64,000 nucleotides of DNA from Paenibacillus etheri (GTDB taxonomy: Bacteria > Bacillota > Bacilli > Paenibacillales > Paenibacillaceae). Positions 53,560 through 62,814 of this stretch are shown in pieces. The first letter of the stretch is position 1, and each line of letters starts with the position of its first letter. Below the pieces are notes generated by a model, which was not told the origin of the DNA, did no database searches, and was given only the letters and a program-made list of their open reading frames with translations. Location of the stretch: NCBI RefSeq assembly GCF_001012825.1, contig NZ_LCZJ02000029.1, forward strand, positions 1 to 64,000, read 5' to 3'. The position numbers and the translations under genes were made by a program.

Positions 53560-53795
53560 TGTAGTAACTTCGCATGATGAATGCGGGTGTTATCTAACAC
53601 GATGACGATTTTGCCTGTCGGATACTGAGCCACAACCTTTTGAAGATAATTCAAAAAGGTCGCCTGAATAGACAAGCCGCTCTATCGTCATAGCACATAA
53701 GTATTTGGGGTCCATTATCTGTAATCGCAACGCTATGTTCATACTGAACGCATATTGGACTACCAACTGAGTTAAGCCGCCTACTAACATAAACA
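53560..53795 (-). pseudogene. IS630-family transposase remnant
   Basis: Broken minus-strand frames read like the C-terminal half of an IS630/Tc1-type transposase: VGSPICVQYEHSVAITDNG, then a frameshifted stretch equivalent to FLNYLQKVVxQYPTGKIVIVLDNxRIHH (the DDE region). No start, no intact frame and no clear terminal repeats are seen. Confidence 0.55.
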
Positions 53796-54005
53796 ATACT
53801 TTTGAGCAAACTGTTACATCTCTGTTATTCTCTTAAAACCATCAATATAAAGGAAAGGCTTGTGGCTCTGGGTTTTCTCCCATTTCCATTCATCCGATCC
53901 TCAATCTTTTCATGTCTTTTTTCTATTTTCTACATGGATTTATTCTTACTATCGAACTAACCAGTTTTTACTCCAATTCTCTGTTGTTTCTCCAATCTTG
54001 GCAAC

Positions 54006-54995
54006 TTAATTTCCACGTTCCTCCGCCCCATCATGCTCCTTGTTTCCAAATTCATTGAGCAACGTACGCACTTCACTTGTTGACTTTGTGTTCATTAAGC
54101 TATTTCTTAATTCACTTGCCCCTCGAAATCCACGGACATATATTTTAAAGAATCGAGTAAGAGGTCTGAACGAACGTGGTTCCAGTCCTGAATATTGATC
54201 ATGGAGATCCAGATGCAGCCGTAGCAAATCAAGCAATTCCTCACTGCTGTGATCCTTAGGCTCCTTCTCAAAAGCAAACGGATTATGAAAAATACCGCGC
54301 CCAATCATAACACCATCCACACCGTATTGCTCAGCGAGCTTGAGGCCGGTCTGACGGTCAGGGATATCCCCGTTTATGGTCAGAAGTGTATCTGGTGCCA
54401 CCTCATCACGAAGTTTCTTAATCTCTGGAATCAGTTCCCAATGAGCAGCTACTTTACTCATTTCTTCTCTTGTCCGCAGATGAATGGAAAGATTAACAAT
54501 GTCTTGTTTCAAAATATGGGTTAACCAGTCGCGCCATTCGTCTAAGCTACTGAAACCGAGCCTTGTTTTTACACTTACGGGCAGTCCCCCGGCTTTTGCG
54601 GCCTGGATAATATCCGCTGCAGTTTCCGGACGGCAGATCAGGCCGCTCCCCTTCCCATTCTCTGCTACATTCGCTACAGGACAACCCATATTAATATCGA
54701 TGCCTTTAAACCCTTCTTCCGCCATACCGATGCTCATTTGACGAAAGAATTCCGGCTTATCTCCCCAGATATGAGCTACAATGGGCTGTTCATCCTCTGT
54801 AAAAGTCAAACGCCCGCGCACAGCATGGTTCCCCTCCGGGTGACAATAACTCTCTGTATTCGCAAACTCCGTAAAAAACACATCCGGTCTGCCCGCTTCA
54901 CTGACGACATGACGAAAAACAACATCCGTCACATCCTCCATGGGCGCCAGTATAAAAAAAGGCCGTGGTAAATCACGCCAAAAATGTTTTGTCAT
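54006..54995 (-). CDS. dus: tRNA-dihydrouridine synthase, copy 3
   Basis: The 329-residue protein has all Dus motifs ([62 protein letters not shown]). It differs from copies 1 and 2 in many positions and lacks their 30-base upstream sequence, so it is an older paralogue. It reduces uridine to dihydrouridine in tRNA. AGAGGTTTTTGAT precedes the ATG. Confidence 0.92.
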   Translation of the reverse strand: MTKHFWRDLPRPFFILAPMEDVTDVVFRHVVSEAGRPDVFFTEFANTESYCHPEGNHAVRGRLTFTEDEQPIVAHIWGDKPEFFRQMSIGMAEEGFKGIDINMGCPVANVAENGKGSGLICRPETAADIIQAAKAGGLPVSVKTRLGFSSLDEWRDWLTHILKQDIVNLSIHLRTREEMSKVAAHWELIPEIKKLRDEVAPDTLLTINGDIPDRQTGLKLAEQYGVDGVMIGRGIFHNPFAFEKEPKDHSSEELLDLLRLHLDLHDQYSGLEPRSFRPLTRFFKIYVRGFRGASELRNSLMNTKSTSEVRTLLNEFGNKEHDGAEERGN

Positions 54996-55564
54996 ATCAA
55001 AAACCTCTCTATGGATACCGGGACATATCTTTATCCCGTAGAATAAAACTTACCTGTCTATGCCCTTACTTCTTCTTCGATTACAGCATGTTAAAGCAAA
55101 GTATATCATAACCCAGAGAGAAGCATACTCACCCAATAAATTCAAAAAAAAGAGGGGGGCGCCCCTTCCTTACTATTTCCTCCAATAGATCTCCGGTTAC
55201 TTGTCCTTTCGCACTAACTGCGCTACCGATTCAACATGTGTGGAGTAGACAGTGACAACATATAAAAAGTGAAAAGGCGATCGGATATTTAATCTCTTAA
55301 GCATCGCCTTCCCGATAAAAGTGCTAAATGTGAAGGTATCGTGAAAAACGGCAACTTATTTTTATGACCTATATAATCAAGAATTTTATCTCTAAACGAG
55401 AGACAGGTATTCGGCAAACGACATACCTGAATAACATTGTCGAATAAGATCATCGCTTTATTAAGAAAAAGACGAATCCCATAATAGGCTGCTACACAAG
55501 CAAAACAAACACCAGTGCATATAACATTCTTATAGTTATCCATTGATCAATAAGGAGGGGAAAA
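54996..55564. other. Gene-poor stretch between dus copy 3 and the RT remnant
   Basis: No gene can be supported. The left part holds the promoter region of dus copy 3. A stem-loop at 55274-55310 is noted separately. An 84-codon minus-strand frame (55289-55543) has no ribosome site. AAGGAGGGGAAAA just before 55565 is the RT ribosome site. Confidence 0.5.
55274..55310 (-). terminator. Stem-loop followed by T-rich tract
   Basis: AAGGCGAT (55274-55281) and ATCGCCTT (55303-55310) are inverted; the minus strand continues TTCACTTTTT. No intact minus-strand gene ends here, so it may be a relic. Confidence 0.45.
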
Positions 55565-56491
55565 ATGGAGAGAACTAGACGATTTCAAATACCAAAGAAA
55601 GTATTCTGGGAGGCATTCAAACAATCAAAAAAAACCAAAGTCGTAGGCGTAGATGGTCAGACAATGCAATACTATAATCGGAATCGAATAAAATTTGTAC
55701 ATGAACAGTGGGATCAGTTGACATCCGGCAATTATATTCCTTCCCCTGTTCGCAGGGTCTATATACCAAAAAAAAAGGGTGGATGGAGGCCTATAGGCAT
55801 TCCAACTGTGAAAGATTTTATTGTACAAACTGTCTTAAAGAATAAACTTTCCCCCAAATTGGAGGTTCTCTTTCATCCGAACTCTTATGGGTATAAGCAA
55901 AAATCACAGGCACGGGAAGACGCTATAGAAATGGCCGGAAAACGGTGTTTACGATATGATTGGGCTCTTGTACTGGATATTGAAAAATTTGGCGATAACA
56001 TTGACCATCAATTACTTATGAGTATGTTAGAGAAACACATAAGGGATAAATGGGTATTGTTATACACACACCGAATGATGATAGCACCTGTCCAAAAGAA
56101 AACCGGGGCATTAATCAAGACAAAGAAGGGGCTCGCACAAGGTAACAAACTAAACTTTTTACTGAACAACTTTTATTTGCACTATATATTTGATGAGTGG
56201 ATGCAAAAGAATCATCCTAAAATTCCTTTCGAACGTTACACTGATGATATAATTTGTCATTGCAAAAGTGAATCCATCGCGAAAGAGTTACTGTCCCAAA
56301 TCCAAGAAAGATTCAGAAATCACAAACTTGTCACCCATCCACAAAAAACTAAAATTGTTTATTGCAAAGATGCTAACCGAAAAGGAAACTATTCAAACGT
56401 GTCTTTCGAATTCTTAGGGTCCACTTTTTGTTCCCGTAAAATTAAATCCAAATCTGGAAACTATATTGCTCGCTTTATTCCTAAGTTATGA
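55565..56491 (+). pseudogene. Truncated group II intron-type reverse transcriptase
   Basis: The 308-residue frame has group II RT blocks: PVRRVYIPKKKGGWRPIGIP, NSYGYKQKSQAREDAIE, WALVLDIEKFGDNIDHQLL (first catalytic Asp), KKGLAQGNKLNFLLNNFYLHYIFDEW (QG kept, usual PQGGVxSPLLxN degraded), YTDDIICHC (for YADD) and FLGSTFCSRK. It stops before the thumb/maturase (X) and DNA-binding domains; intact proteins have about 420-600 residues. No intron domain V is seen downstream. The catalytic Asp residues survive, but splicing and mobility should be lost. Confidence 0.75.
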
Positions 56492-56631
56492 TTTGAGTTG
56501 GGAGTATCGATTAAGAGAGTTTTATCCGTTGGACGATGCTCTGAGTATATGGAGCAAAGAGCCCAACACAGACATCACAAGGGAATTGCGAAAAGCGTCA
56601 GATAAATCATAAATTAACCCTAATCTGACGC
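56492..56631 (+). other. Unidentified C-terminal gene fragment and stem-loop
   Basis: Directly after the RT stop another frame reads YDLSWEYRLREFYPLDDALS then IWSKEPNTDITRELRKASDK and stops at about 56610. It looks like the end of an unrelated protein. GCGTCAGA/TCTGACGC (56595-56602, 56624-56631) forms a stem over its stop. The junction shows where the RT gene was cut. Confidence 0.4.
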
Positions 56632-56814
56632 TATTGTTCCCCACGGCAGACGTCACGTTGAAGTATAGTTTATTATGACACATTGAGTGTGGCTAACTTG
56701 CATTTCTCTACTCTACATGGAAAGTCAAGTTCAGGACTTTTTATTTAAAGGGTCTTTTTAAAAGGATATATAGATCAATTTTAGGGAAAATCACATTGAA
56801 TTGGAGGTGGTGAG

Positions 56815-56967
56815 GTGCAGAGACTTTTATTGATCCCAACTTTTCTATTTTGTTTGCAGGGATCACTCATTGCTCATGCAAAAAGTACATATTGTCCATC
56901 CAACTGCTTCATGGGCACCCACCAGCAATTTATTGGGATATATTCAAGGTGGCGGGCGGTAGAATGA
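56815..56967 (+). CDS. Small secreted peptide (50 aa) coupled to the next gene
   Basis: GTG 56815 follows GGAGGTGGTGAG. The 50-residue product has a signal-peptide-like start (MQRLLLIPTFLFCLQGSLI, then AHA) and a short mature part with two Cys (STYCPSNCFMG). It ends in TGA overlapping the ATG of the next frame (ATGA, 56964-56967). I do not recognise it. It may instead be the real N-terminus of the next protein, separated by a frameshift. Confidence 0.45.
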   Translation: MQRLLLIPTFLFCLQGSLIAHAKSTYCPSNCFMGTHQQFIGIYSRWRAVE

Positions 56968-57356
56968 TCTTTGGATTCAAGAACAAAAATTTGAAAGTAA
57001 AAGAACTCCCTGCTTTGCAATCTCTTATTTTGACACCCGAAAATTTTGTTGATCTAAGTTTTACATGGCAGAGCGATAAGAATGTAATTGTTTCCAGGTC
57101 ACCTGAAATAGAATGGTCAAATAAACCCTCCAAGAGGGCACTGCCGATTTTATTTAGAATTGATATTCAAAACAAAGGTCAAAAGCAAATAAGTTTCCCT
57201 CCTATCGGGTATGGTGATTTTAACCCTGAATTTCTGTATCTAAATCAAAAATTAACTTGGACACGATCGAATTGGGAAAAAATGGATCGAAAACGTAGAT
57301 TATCAAGACTCAGTAAGTTTGGTACGCTCCAATGGAGTGAAAAGCATAATATTTAA
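56964..57356 (+). CDS. Hypothetical 130-residue protein
   Basis: From ATG 56964, with AAGGTGG about eleven bases upstream, the protein is soluble and beta-rich (ELPALQSLILTPENFVDLSF, RALPILFRIDIQNKGQKQIS, FPPIGYGDFNPEFLY) and has a basic end (KMDRKRRLSRLSKFG). A TTG start at 56850 in the same frame would add unlikely residues. A terminator directly follows. No family recognised. Confidence 0.5.
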   Translation: MIFGFKNKNLKVKELPALQSLILTPENFVDLSFTWQSDKNVIVSRSPEIEWSNKPSKRALPILFRIDIQNKGQKQISFPPIGYGDFNPEFLYLNQKLTWTRSNWEKMDRKRRLSRLSKFGTLQWSEKHNI

Positions 57357-57388
57357 CCGTCGAGTGGGTCTTGGCGGTTTTTATTTTA
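57355..57388 (+). terminator. Terminator of the hypothetical gene pair
   Basis: AACCGTC and GGCGGTT pair (one G-U) and are followed by TTTTATTTTATTT, immediately after the stop. Confidence 0.65.
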
Positions 57389-57470
57389 TTTGGGTAGGGT
57401 TACTCCAGATGAGCTGCAGATACCATTGCTGATCCATTTTGTTTTTTGTGTTACCAATATTTCAAGAAAA

Positions 57471-57512
57471 TAAAAAAAGGCTATGCTTTTTGTTTTCAGA
57501 AAAACATAGCCC
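57471..57512 (-). terminator. Terminator of the sigma/anti-sigma operon
   Basis: On the minus strand GGCTATGTTTTT and AAAAAGCATAGCC form a stem followed by a seven-T run. It lies about 35 bases after the anti-sigma stop. Confidence 0.85.
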
Positions 57513-57544
57513 ATACTTCTTCTCAAGGTAGGATTTTGCTTTAG

Positions 57545-58726
57545 TTAATTATCTTCATTCTGATCTTTTTTATCACTATTCTTATTTGCATCACTATTCT
57601 TATTTTCATCACTACTCTTATTTGCATCACTATTCTTATTTTCATCACTACTCTTATTTGCATCACTATTCTTATTTGCATGAGCTGCAGCATTACTTTT
57701 GGTTCCGCCCTGGTTTTTGTTTTCTACTTCATTTTTATCATTATCTTCATCATCATCTTTTTTAGATTTATTGGTCACACTGGCGGCATGATTATCATTG
57801 CTATCCTTGTCCTCATCGCTTATCTTATCTTCTTTTTCATTAGCTTTAGACGCATTATTTATTTTAGCTGCATTTGTATTATTTGCATTACTTGAGTCTG
57901 CGGCAGTGCCGGTGGTAGTGGTGCTAGCATTGGTATTATTGTCGGCTGTACTATTTGTTTGATCTTTATTTTTATCCTTATTATCAGCGTTATTTTTAAG
58001 CTTGTCTTTACTATCATTTATAGTTTTCATTATATCTTTGACACTTGCATCTTTATACTCATCTTCAGTAGCGGTTGGATCAACTTTTCGAAGCTTATTT
58101 ATAAGATTAAGTTTTCCAGGGCTGATACCTAAAGCTCTCGCCTGGTCCCTGCGAGCAAGGGCAACATTATCTTTTAAAACAGTTGCTGTTTTGTCAGTTT
58201 CCTGTAAAGCCTGATTTACTCCGGTTTCAGCATCGTTTTCAAGTTTGGCTGCGGTATTTGAATTATCTGTTTCAGATGTAAGAGAAACAACAGATGAACC
58301 GTTATCAGCTATAAAACCATTATCAACGGCAGATGAAACCAGCATACTGATAGCTACAGTAACATTAGAACCTTTTATGTTTATTTTAGTCAATATCTTG
58401 TTGCCGTCGTCATTGATTCCTTCAACTTTTACAACTTTATCAAATGCGTTAACTCCTATTTCTACGCTGGGGTTAATGTCCAGGCTAAGGTATGAGACCG
58501 GTGTTTGATAATAGGCGTATGCCGCACCGCTTCCACCAACTATTAAGGCTGCCATGCAAGCAGCTGCTACTAACTTTTTCTTCATAAACAATGTCCTCCA
58601 ATTATTGAATTTTATGTTTTTAGTATTCTTATTAATTAATGCGTCTTTTAGAAATACTTCAGTTCTGCTTATTAAGGCGTCTTCGGCTTTAATTTGATTT
58701 AAAACAGATTTAAAGCGTGTAATCAT
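57545..58726 (-). CDS. Membrane anti-sigma factor, RsgI-like, with repetitive Asn/Asp/Lys tail
   Basis: The 393-residue protein has a short cytosolic N-terminus (about 1-48) that should hold the sigma factor, one membrane helix (about 52-72, LVAAACMAALIVGGSGAAYA) and an RsgI middle domain (YLSLDINPSVEIGVNAFDKV, VEGINDDGNKIL). A long disordered tail follows (about 245-393), rich in Asn, Asp, Lys and Ser with 12-residue DANKSSDENKNS repeats. Such proteins release their sigma factor on an external signal. It overlaps the sigma gene by 17 bases with GGAGG inside it, so translation is coupled. Clostridial RsgI proteins carry glycan-binding domains in this position; here it is only low complexity. 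Confidence 0.82.
   Translation of the reverse strand: MITRFKSVLNQIKAEDALISRTEVFLKDALINKNTKNIKFNNWRTLFMKKKLVAAACMAALIVGGSGAAYAYYQTPVSYLSLDINPSVEIGVNAFDKVVKVEGINDDGNKILTKINIKGSNVTVAISMLVSSAVDNGFIADNGSSVVSLTSETDNSNTAAKLENDAETGVNQALQETDKTATVLKDNVALARRDQARALGISPGKLNLINKLRKVDPTATEDEYKDASVKDIMKTINDSKDKLKNNADNKDKNKDQTNSTADNNTNASTTTTGTAADSSNANNTNAAKINNASKANEKEDKISDEDKDSNDNHAASVTNKSKKDDDEDNDKNEVENKNQGGTKSNAAAHANKNSDANKSSDENKNSDANKSSDENKNSDANKNSDKKDQNEDN
57571..57680. repeat. 18-bp tandem repeat in the anti-sigma tail
   Basis: CATCACTATTCTTATTTG-type units repeat about six times with CTA/CTC and TTTG/TTTTC alternation (36-bp higher-order unit). They encode the NKNSDANKSSDE tail and are a likely length-variable tract. 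Confidence 0.85.
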
Positions 58727-59210
58727 GTTCTTTACCTCCTAACTTTTGTTTAATAAGTTCCCTTGCTCTGTGTAAGTGAGAATAAATGGTATTTGCTTTT
58801 TTATTTAGTAACTGAGCCATTTCAGGTACGGTATACTCCTCGTAGTAAAATAGATAGATAACATCCTTGTACTTGTCCGGAAGTGATAAAACGACCAGCA
58901 AGAGTTCATTATCTGTTTGATCTTCAAATGGCAATTCTACACTTTCAATTGAAACAATTTTCTTTCGCCAAAAGCTTTTTAATATGTCCTTACATTTATT
59001 GATTGTAACTCTTATTAGCCATGCTTTTTCATGTTCAGCACTTTCAAAGCGGGAGTTATTTTGTAACAACTTTAGGAATACTTCTTGAAAAACATCATCC
59101 ACATCTGCACTATTATGTAGATATAGAAAGCATATTCGACGTACAAGGTCAGAATATTTGGAGAGTATAGCTGAAATATTATCGTTGATATCAATCGGTA
59201 ATTGGGCCAT
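58710..59210 (-). CDS. ECF-type RNA polymerase sigma factor
   Basis: The 166-residue protein has region 2 (DLVRRICFLYLHNSADVDDV, FQEVFLKLLQN, WLIRVTINKCKD) and region 4 (LPDKYKDVIYLFYYEEYTVP, EMAQLLNKKANTIYSHLHRA). These direct RNA polymerase to a special promoter set. An AAAGGAGAAG ribosome site precedes the ATG, and an ECF-like promoter lies just upstream. The RsgI-like partner overlaps its end. Confidence 0.9.
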   Translation of the reverse strand: MAQLPIDINDNISAILSKYSDLVRRICFLYLHNSADVDDVFQEVFLKLLQNNSRFESAEHEKAWLIRVTINKCKDILKSFWRKKIVSIESVELPFEDQTDNELLLVVLSLPDKYKDVIYLFYYEEYTVPEMAQLLNKKANTIYSHLHRARELIKQKLGGKEHDYTL

Positions 59211-59230
59211 TTCTTCTCCTTTCTATACTT

Positions 59231-59259
59231 GATACGATTGACCAATAAGAATCCTTGCA
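59231..59259 (-). promoter_or_regulatory. Candidate ECF promoter (autoregulation)
   Basis: On the minus strand TGCAAGG (59253-59259) and CGTATC (59231-59236) are 16 bases apart. CGTA is a typical ECF -10 element. The predicted start is about 14 bases before the sigma ATG. Confidence 0.4.
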
Positions 59260-60071
59260 AATTTTTTTGTTTTTTATTTGAAAAAAATACCTTTAGTGAA
59301 TTGCACACAAAAAGGACATTGACATTTAATATTACCTCCATTTCATTTTTCAGCCGGAATTCACGCTTGGTAACGTGCCGTTATTACATAGGGCATAAAC
59401 GGTTGTGAGGATAATTGCAGGATTTGCATAACGTCTTTGAAGTGTACACATGCAGTTGCTCCATAAAAGCAACAACCCCTTCCTTAATTGTTTTGGAATC
59501 GTCAAGCGTTCCTGTAACAATATAAGGACAGGGGTTGTTGTTCTTAACAAAGTATTGCAAAACTGACTAATTTACGTTATTTCCCGTTACTTTTTGAATT
59601 GTGCAACACTTTCGATTCTATTAGACGCAGGGAGAACGAAGCTAACCTATTTCATAGCAATCCTGTGCTTGATGATGAAATGATTTTGTCAATCATTTCA
59701 TCGGTTAATCAGCGGCAAAGCGAAGATACGTCTTATAACATTAGTTGGGGATTGCGGTACAGTCACGGGAAGGAATATTTCACGGTACGCCGCTCTTTGG
59801 CTGCGGGAACATAGGTTAGTTGGTTCTCATTCGTCGCGGTGGTCTATAACCTTGATCTATAAGGGTTTTCTTTATTCCAGTATGGTTCTGTTTGGTTACC
59901 GTATACTTGGAAATGGTAGCTAATACCCTTTATATCTGTCCATAAAGTTATTTCAATAACCTCTCTTCTGGTCTAGATATTGCAACATAATGCAAATAGT
60001 TTATTCCTTCTCTACTCATTTCATAGTCTTGAGCATTTATTATTACTTGCTCAAACTCAAGCCCTTTGGAT
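59260..60071. other. Gene-poor stretch with fragments and a long-range inverted repeat
   Basis: No intact gene is supported. A minus-strand frame at about 59395-59560 reads NNNPCPYIVTGTLDDSKTIK then EGVVAFMEQLHVYTSK and CKSCNYPHNRLCPM; a plus-strand frame at 59599-59814 reads NPVLDDEMILSIISSVNQRQ. Both look like remnants of unknown genes. AACAACCCCT (59471-59480) is inverted at about 59530-59540. Confidence 0.4.
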
Positions 60072-61658
60072 TCATTCCGCCAACTTCAGAATCCAGTCTT
60101 TGATATCGATTATTCGCAGTGTCTTCGGCCGGGTATTCGTTCCGGATACGATTAATGGAACGAGGGAATCCAATTCATGCAGCGAACCATGGGCGCCCCC
60201 ACCGACGTGGGTAGGGGAACTTTCCCCAATGACTTCATGACCAGGATGCACCGTAACGACAACATATCTTCCCTCATGGGAATGCATAGCTCCGTATAAT
60301 CTCGCAAGTACGTCAGGATACTTTCCATATTTGATCCGATTGCTCGTAATCGTAATATCCGCAAGTTCAGGGTCACCTGATAACGACCACGATTGACCAT
60401 ATTCATCCACATATTTTCCGCCGGGACAATAAGAAAACATTTTATCGCTCTTTCCTGTAGTAACATGAATATTTTTCTCGTCTTTAATAGCGATGATATC
60501 GAGCTTATCCTCGTTTTTCAAAAGCTTCACGATGTCCGATAATTTAATCTTTGAATCTATTGCATACACATAGGCCATTCGTTCGTTAGCGGAAATCACG
60601 ATCTGATCATCGGTTCCTATGGATTGATTTATTTTTGCTATACGGTAACGGTTCAACAGTGGCCTTAAATCAACAATGGATCTTTCGCGATCATCGTATA
60701 TATAGCTTTGCGCACTGTCTCCCATGACGATCCATACCGCTTTCTTCAAAGCTTGCTCCCATGAACCGTAAGCGTTAAGCACGTCCTGCAGCGCTTGATC
60801 GGCTTTCTCGATTCCCTCCAACTCGGTAGGGCCTTTTCTATGAAGGGTGTTATCATTTTCCGGAAAGTAAGCAATAGTTACATTCGGAAGTTTATTTTGT
60901 TTAACAAGAAATGCGAGCTCTTGCGCGGAAAATTCATCATTCATGCCGAATTTTTTCCATGGTCGAGCATTCCCGTCATTCTTTGGATCTTGCTGCGCAA
61001 GTGCCGCATAGGACAACCATTTCGGTCCCGTTACGTTAATATGTTCCGGCAAACGCGTACTGAAAGCAATCCACTGCGGCACATTTAGGATATGCTCCGT
61101 CTTCCCTCTAAAAACGATAGCATTAACCGATGCGGAGTCTTTACCTTTTTCAGCTAACTCTTCATGTATAGTTTTCGTTTTTTTGTTCAATTGAACCTGA
61201 TTTATCTGATAAATGGCATCCATCAGTACTTGCAATTGGTCAATTTTAAACGCTTCCTTGGCACCGTTACCATAGTAAATCATGCGTTTTTCTTTCCCGC
61301 TATACCAAACAAGTCCAGGCACTTGGTGCTGGTCTGCATACGTTCCTGTTAATAATGAACTGTCAATCGTCACAGACATCGTAGGGAATGAACTCACGAC
61401 TTTCTGGAAATATTGCCCGTTTTTGAGCAGATACTGCATTGCGGGTACACGGCCCTCTTTAATCGCTTTTTGCAGTGACTTGTCCATTAAAGAATCAATC
61501 AAGATCAATACGACAGGTTTGGCAGATTGATTTGATGTGATATTTGACTTGGTCTTCAATTGATTTGTCCGTTCGCCGGACTCCGTCCTGCAGCCAGCAG
61601 TTACAAGCAAACTTAGACATAAAACGAGCATAATGGCACTTTTTTTTCTCGCGCCCAT
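60072..61658 (-). CDS. Alkaline-phosphatase-superfamily phosphodiesterase lipoprotein
   Basis: The protein (528 residues from ATG 61658, AAGGAGGGGG upstream) has a lipoprotein signal (LSLLVTAGCRTE) and the type I phosphodiesterase/nucleotide pyrophosphatase fold. Metal ligands appear in VVLILIDSLMD, the nucleophile Thr in SSFPTMSVTIDSSLLTGTYA, and further ligands in AYFPENDNTLHRKGP, VWIVMGDSAQ and GGGAHGSLHELDSLVPLI. It acts outside the membrane on a phosphodiester or phosphonate; the substrate is unknown. The long upstream frame to 61811 lacks a ribosome site. Confidence 0.82.
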   Translation of the reverse strand: MGARKKSAIMLVLCLSLLVTAGCRTESGERTNQLKTKSNITSNQSAKPVVLILIDSLMDKSLQKAIKEGRVPAMQYLLKNGQYFQKVVSSFPTMSVTIDSSLLTGTYADQHQVPGLVWYSGKEKRMIYYGNGAKEAFKIDQLQVLMDAIYQINQVQLNKKTKTIHEELAEKGKDSASVNAIVFRGKTEHILNVPQWIAFSTRLPEHINVTGPKWLSYAALAQQDPKNDGNARPWKKFGMNDEFSAQELAFLVKQNKLPNVTIAYFPENDNTLHRKGPTELEGIEKADQALQDVLNAYGSWEQALKKAVWIVMGDSAQSYIYDDRERSIVDLRPLLNRYRIAKINQSIGTDDQIVISANERMAYVYAIDSKIKLSDIVKLLKNEDKLDIIAIKDEKNIHVTTGKSDKMFSYCPGGKYVDEYGQSWSLSGDPELADITITSNRIKYGKYPDVLARLYGAMHSHEGRYVVVTVHPGHEVIGESSPTHVGGGAHGSLHELDSLVPLIVSGTNTRPKTLRIIDIKDWILKLAE

Positions 61659-61918
61659 CGAACTCCCCCTCCTTGAAATGCCTGATTTGGCGGGAAGAGA
61701 CTCGTAGCCTGACATGCCTCTTCCCAATTTCACGAGATCGATCAACTTTGATTTACATTTTCCAACTCCCTTTTTTCGAAAGGAAAGCCAGTTGAAAAAT
61801 CCCAAAGGCATACCGGTCGCCTTCTCCTGTTCTTCCTGAACAAGCGGAGCTCGACCTCAAGATTCTTTTTCTCCATTACCATAACTCGTTTCACTCCATA
61901 TCACTGTATGGGTTATTC

Positions 61919-62645
61919 TTAGATGTTTTTCCAACAACTCGGAACGCTTTTAAGATGCTGCAATTCCGCCTTTTTCTTGGCCAAATCCTGTAAACATTCT
62001 TCATGGAGGCCCAGGCTGTGCGCATACGTCTTAACGCGTATTTTAATCGAACCGCTAGGTTTGTTCGTATCGATATCGTGCAAAGCCGAATATGGCGTGC
62101 CCACGGTTGAGATGATATGAGTCGATCAATCGTAGGTGGATTATCTTGACCTCACTTGAAACTTGACAGGTCTAAGACGGCTATATTGGGTTGGATGGAA
62201 CGCGAAAATTGCCCACACCTTCTGCATGCTGTTTGAACTAAAGTTTTCAGGCCAGACGTCGGTCATTTCGAGAGTAGGTTGCTCTTGAAAAACCGTTGAA
62301 GTCATGCTTCATCTTTGAGGATGGAGCGCATGGACAACACGGGATAACCCAGCACCTGAAACTCCTCCAGTACGCCATGATTTAAGCCCGGATCGGAGTG
62401 ATAGGGGCGGCCGATCAACAGAATGGCGAGACGATTGTCTTGCTTCATCTGATCCAGAATCGAGCGACCCTTCTCTTGCATCTCGTTATCGAACAGCTCC
62501 ATCGACCAGAAATTCCAGAACATTCTCCGCCTGCTTAGTATGGTGACGTTGATAATCCGACCACAAAATTTCATTGGTTGCCGAATCAAAACGGTTGCTT
62601 TGACAGTCGTCGAATCAACGTCAATGCCAATGATTAAGCATCTGA
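61919..62645 (-). pseudogene. Decayed 2-hydroxyacyl-CoA dehydratase activase (BcrAD/BadFG family), with large internal deletions
   Basis: Minus-strand pieces in changing frames keep the order of a single large protein. First comes IGIDVDSTTVKATVLI and NEILWSDYQRHHTKQAE (N-terminal ASKHA ATPase), then LAILLIGRPYHSDPGLNHGV and LEEFQVLGYPVLS (DUF2229 part). Last come DVWPENFSSNSMQKVWA and HDIDTNKPSGSIKIRVKTYA near the C-terminus. Intact proteins are about 1000-1400 residues; only about 240 codons remain, with several frameshifts and stops. Such proteins are ATP-driven electron activators for radical dehydratases in anaerobes, so this is a fossil of that system. Confidence 0.75.
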
Positions 62646-62814
62646 TCGTTGCCTATTCCTTTCCAGCCTCACTGCTCACTGCTCCTTTATCCAAAAAATC
62701 TTAGTAGTATCTTGCGTATAGATTTGTCACTCTATACAAAGAACACTTAAGTACCCGAATCTCTTGGACAAGGAGGTTAGACGTAACCTTTGCTTTGGAT
62801 CATTTTAGCGCTCT

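Noticed and set aside
55289-55543. 84-codon minus-strand frame before the RT gene
   Set aside because: No ribosome site, and the stem-loop covers its end. It may be a relic but cannot be supported as a gene.
57571-57680. Alternating 18-bp repeats resembling a CRISPR array
   Set aside because: There are no unique spacers and the tract is in frame with the anti-sigma tail.
59599-59814. 71-codon plus-strand frame as a gene
   Set aside because: The start has no ribosome site and no family is seen; it is described only as a possible fragment in the gene-poor stretch.
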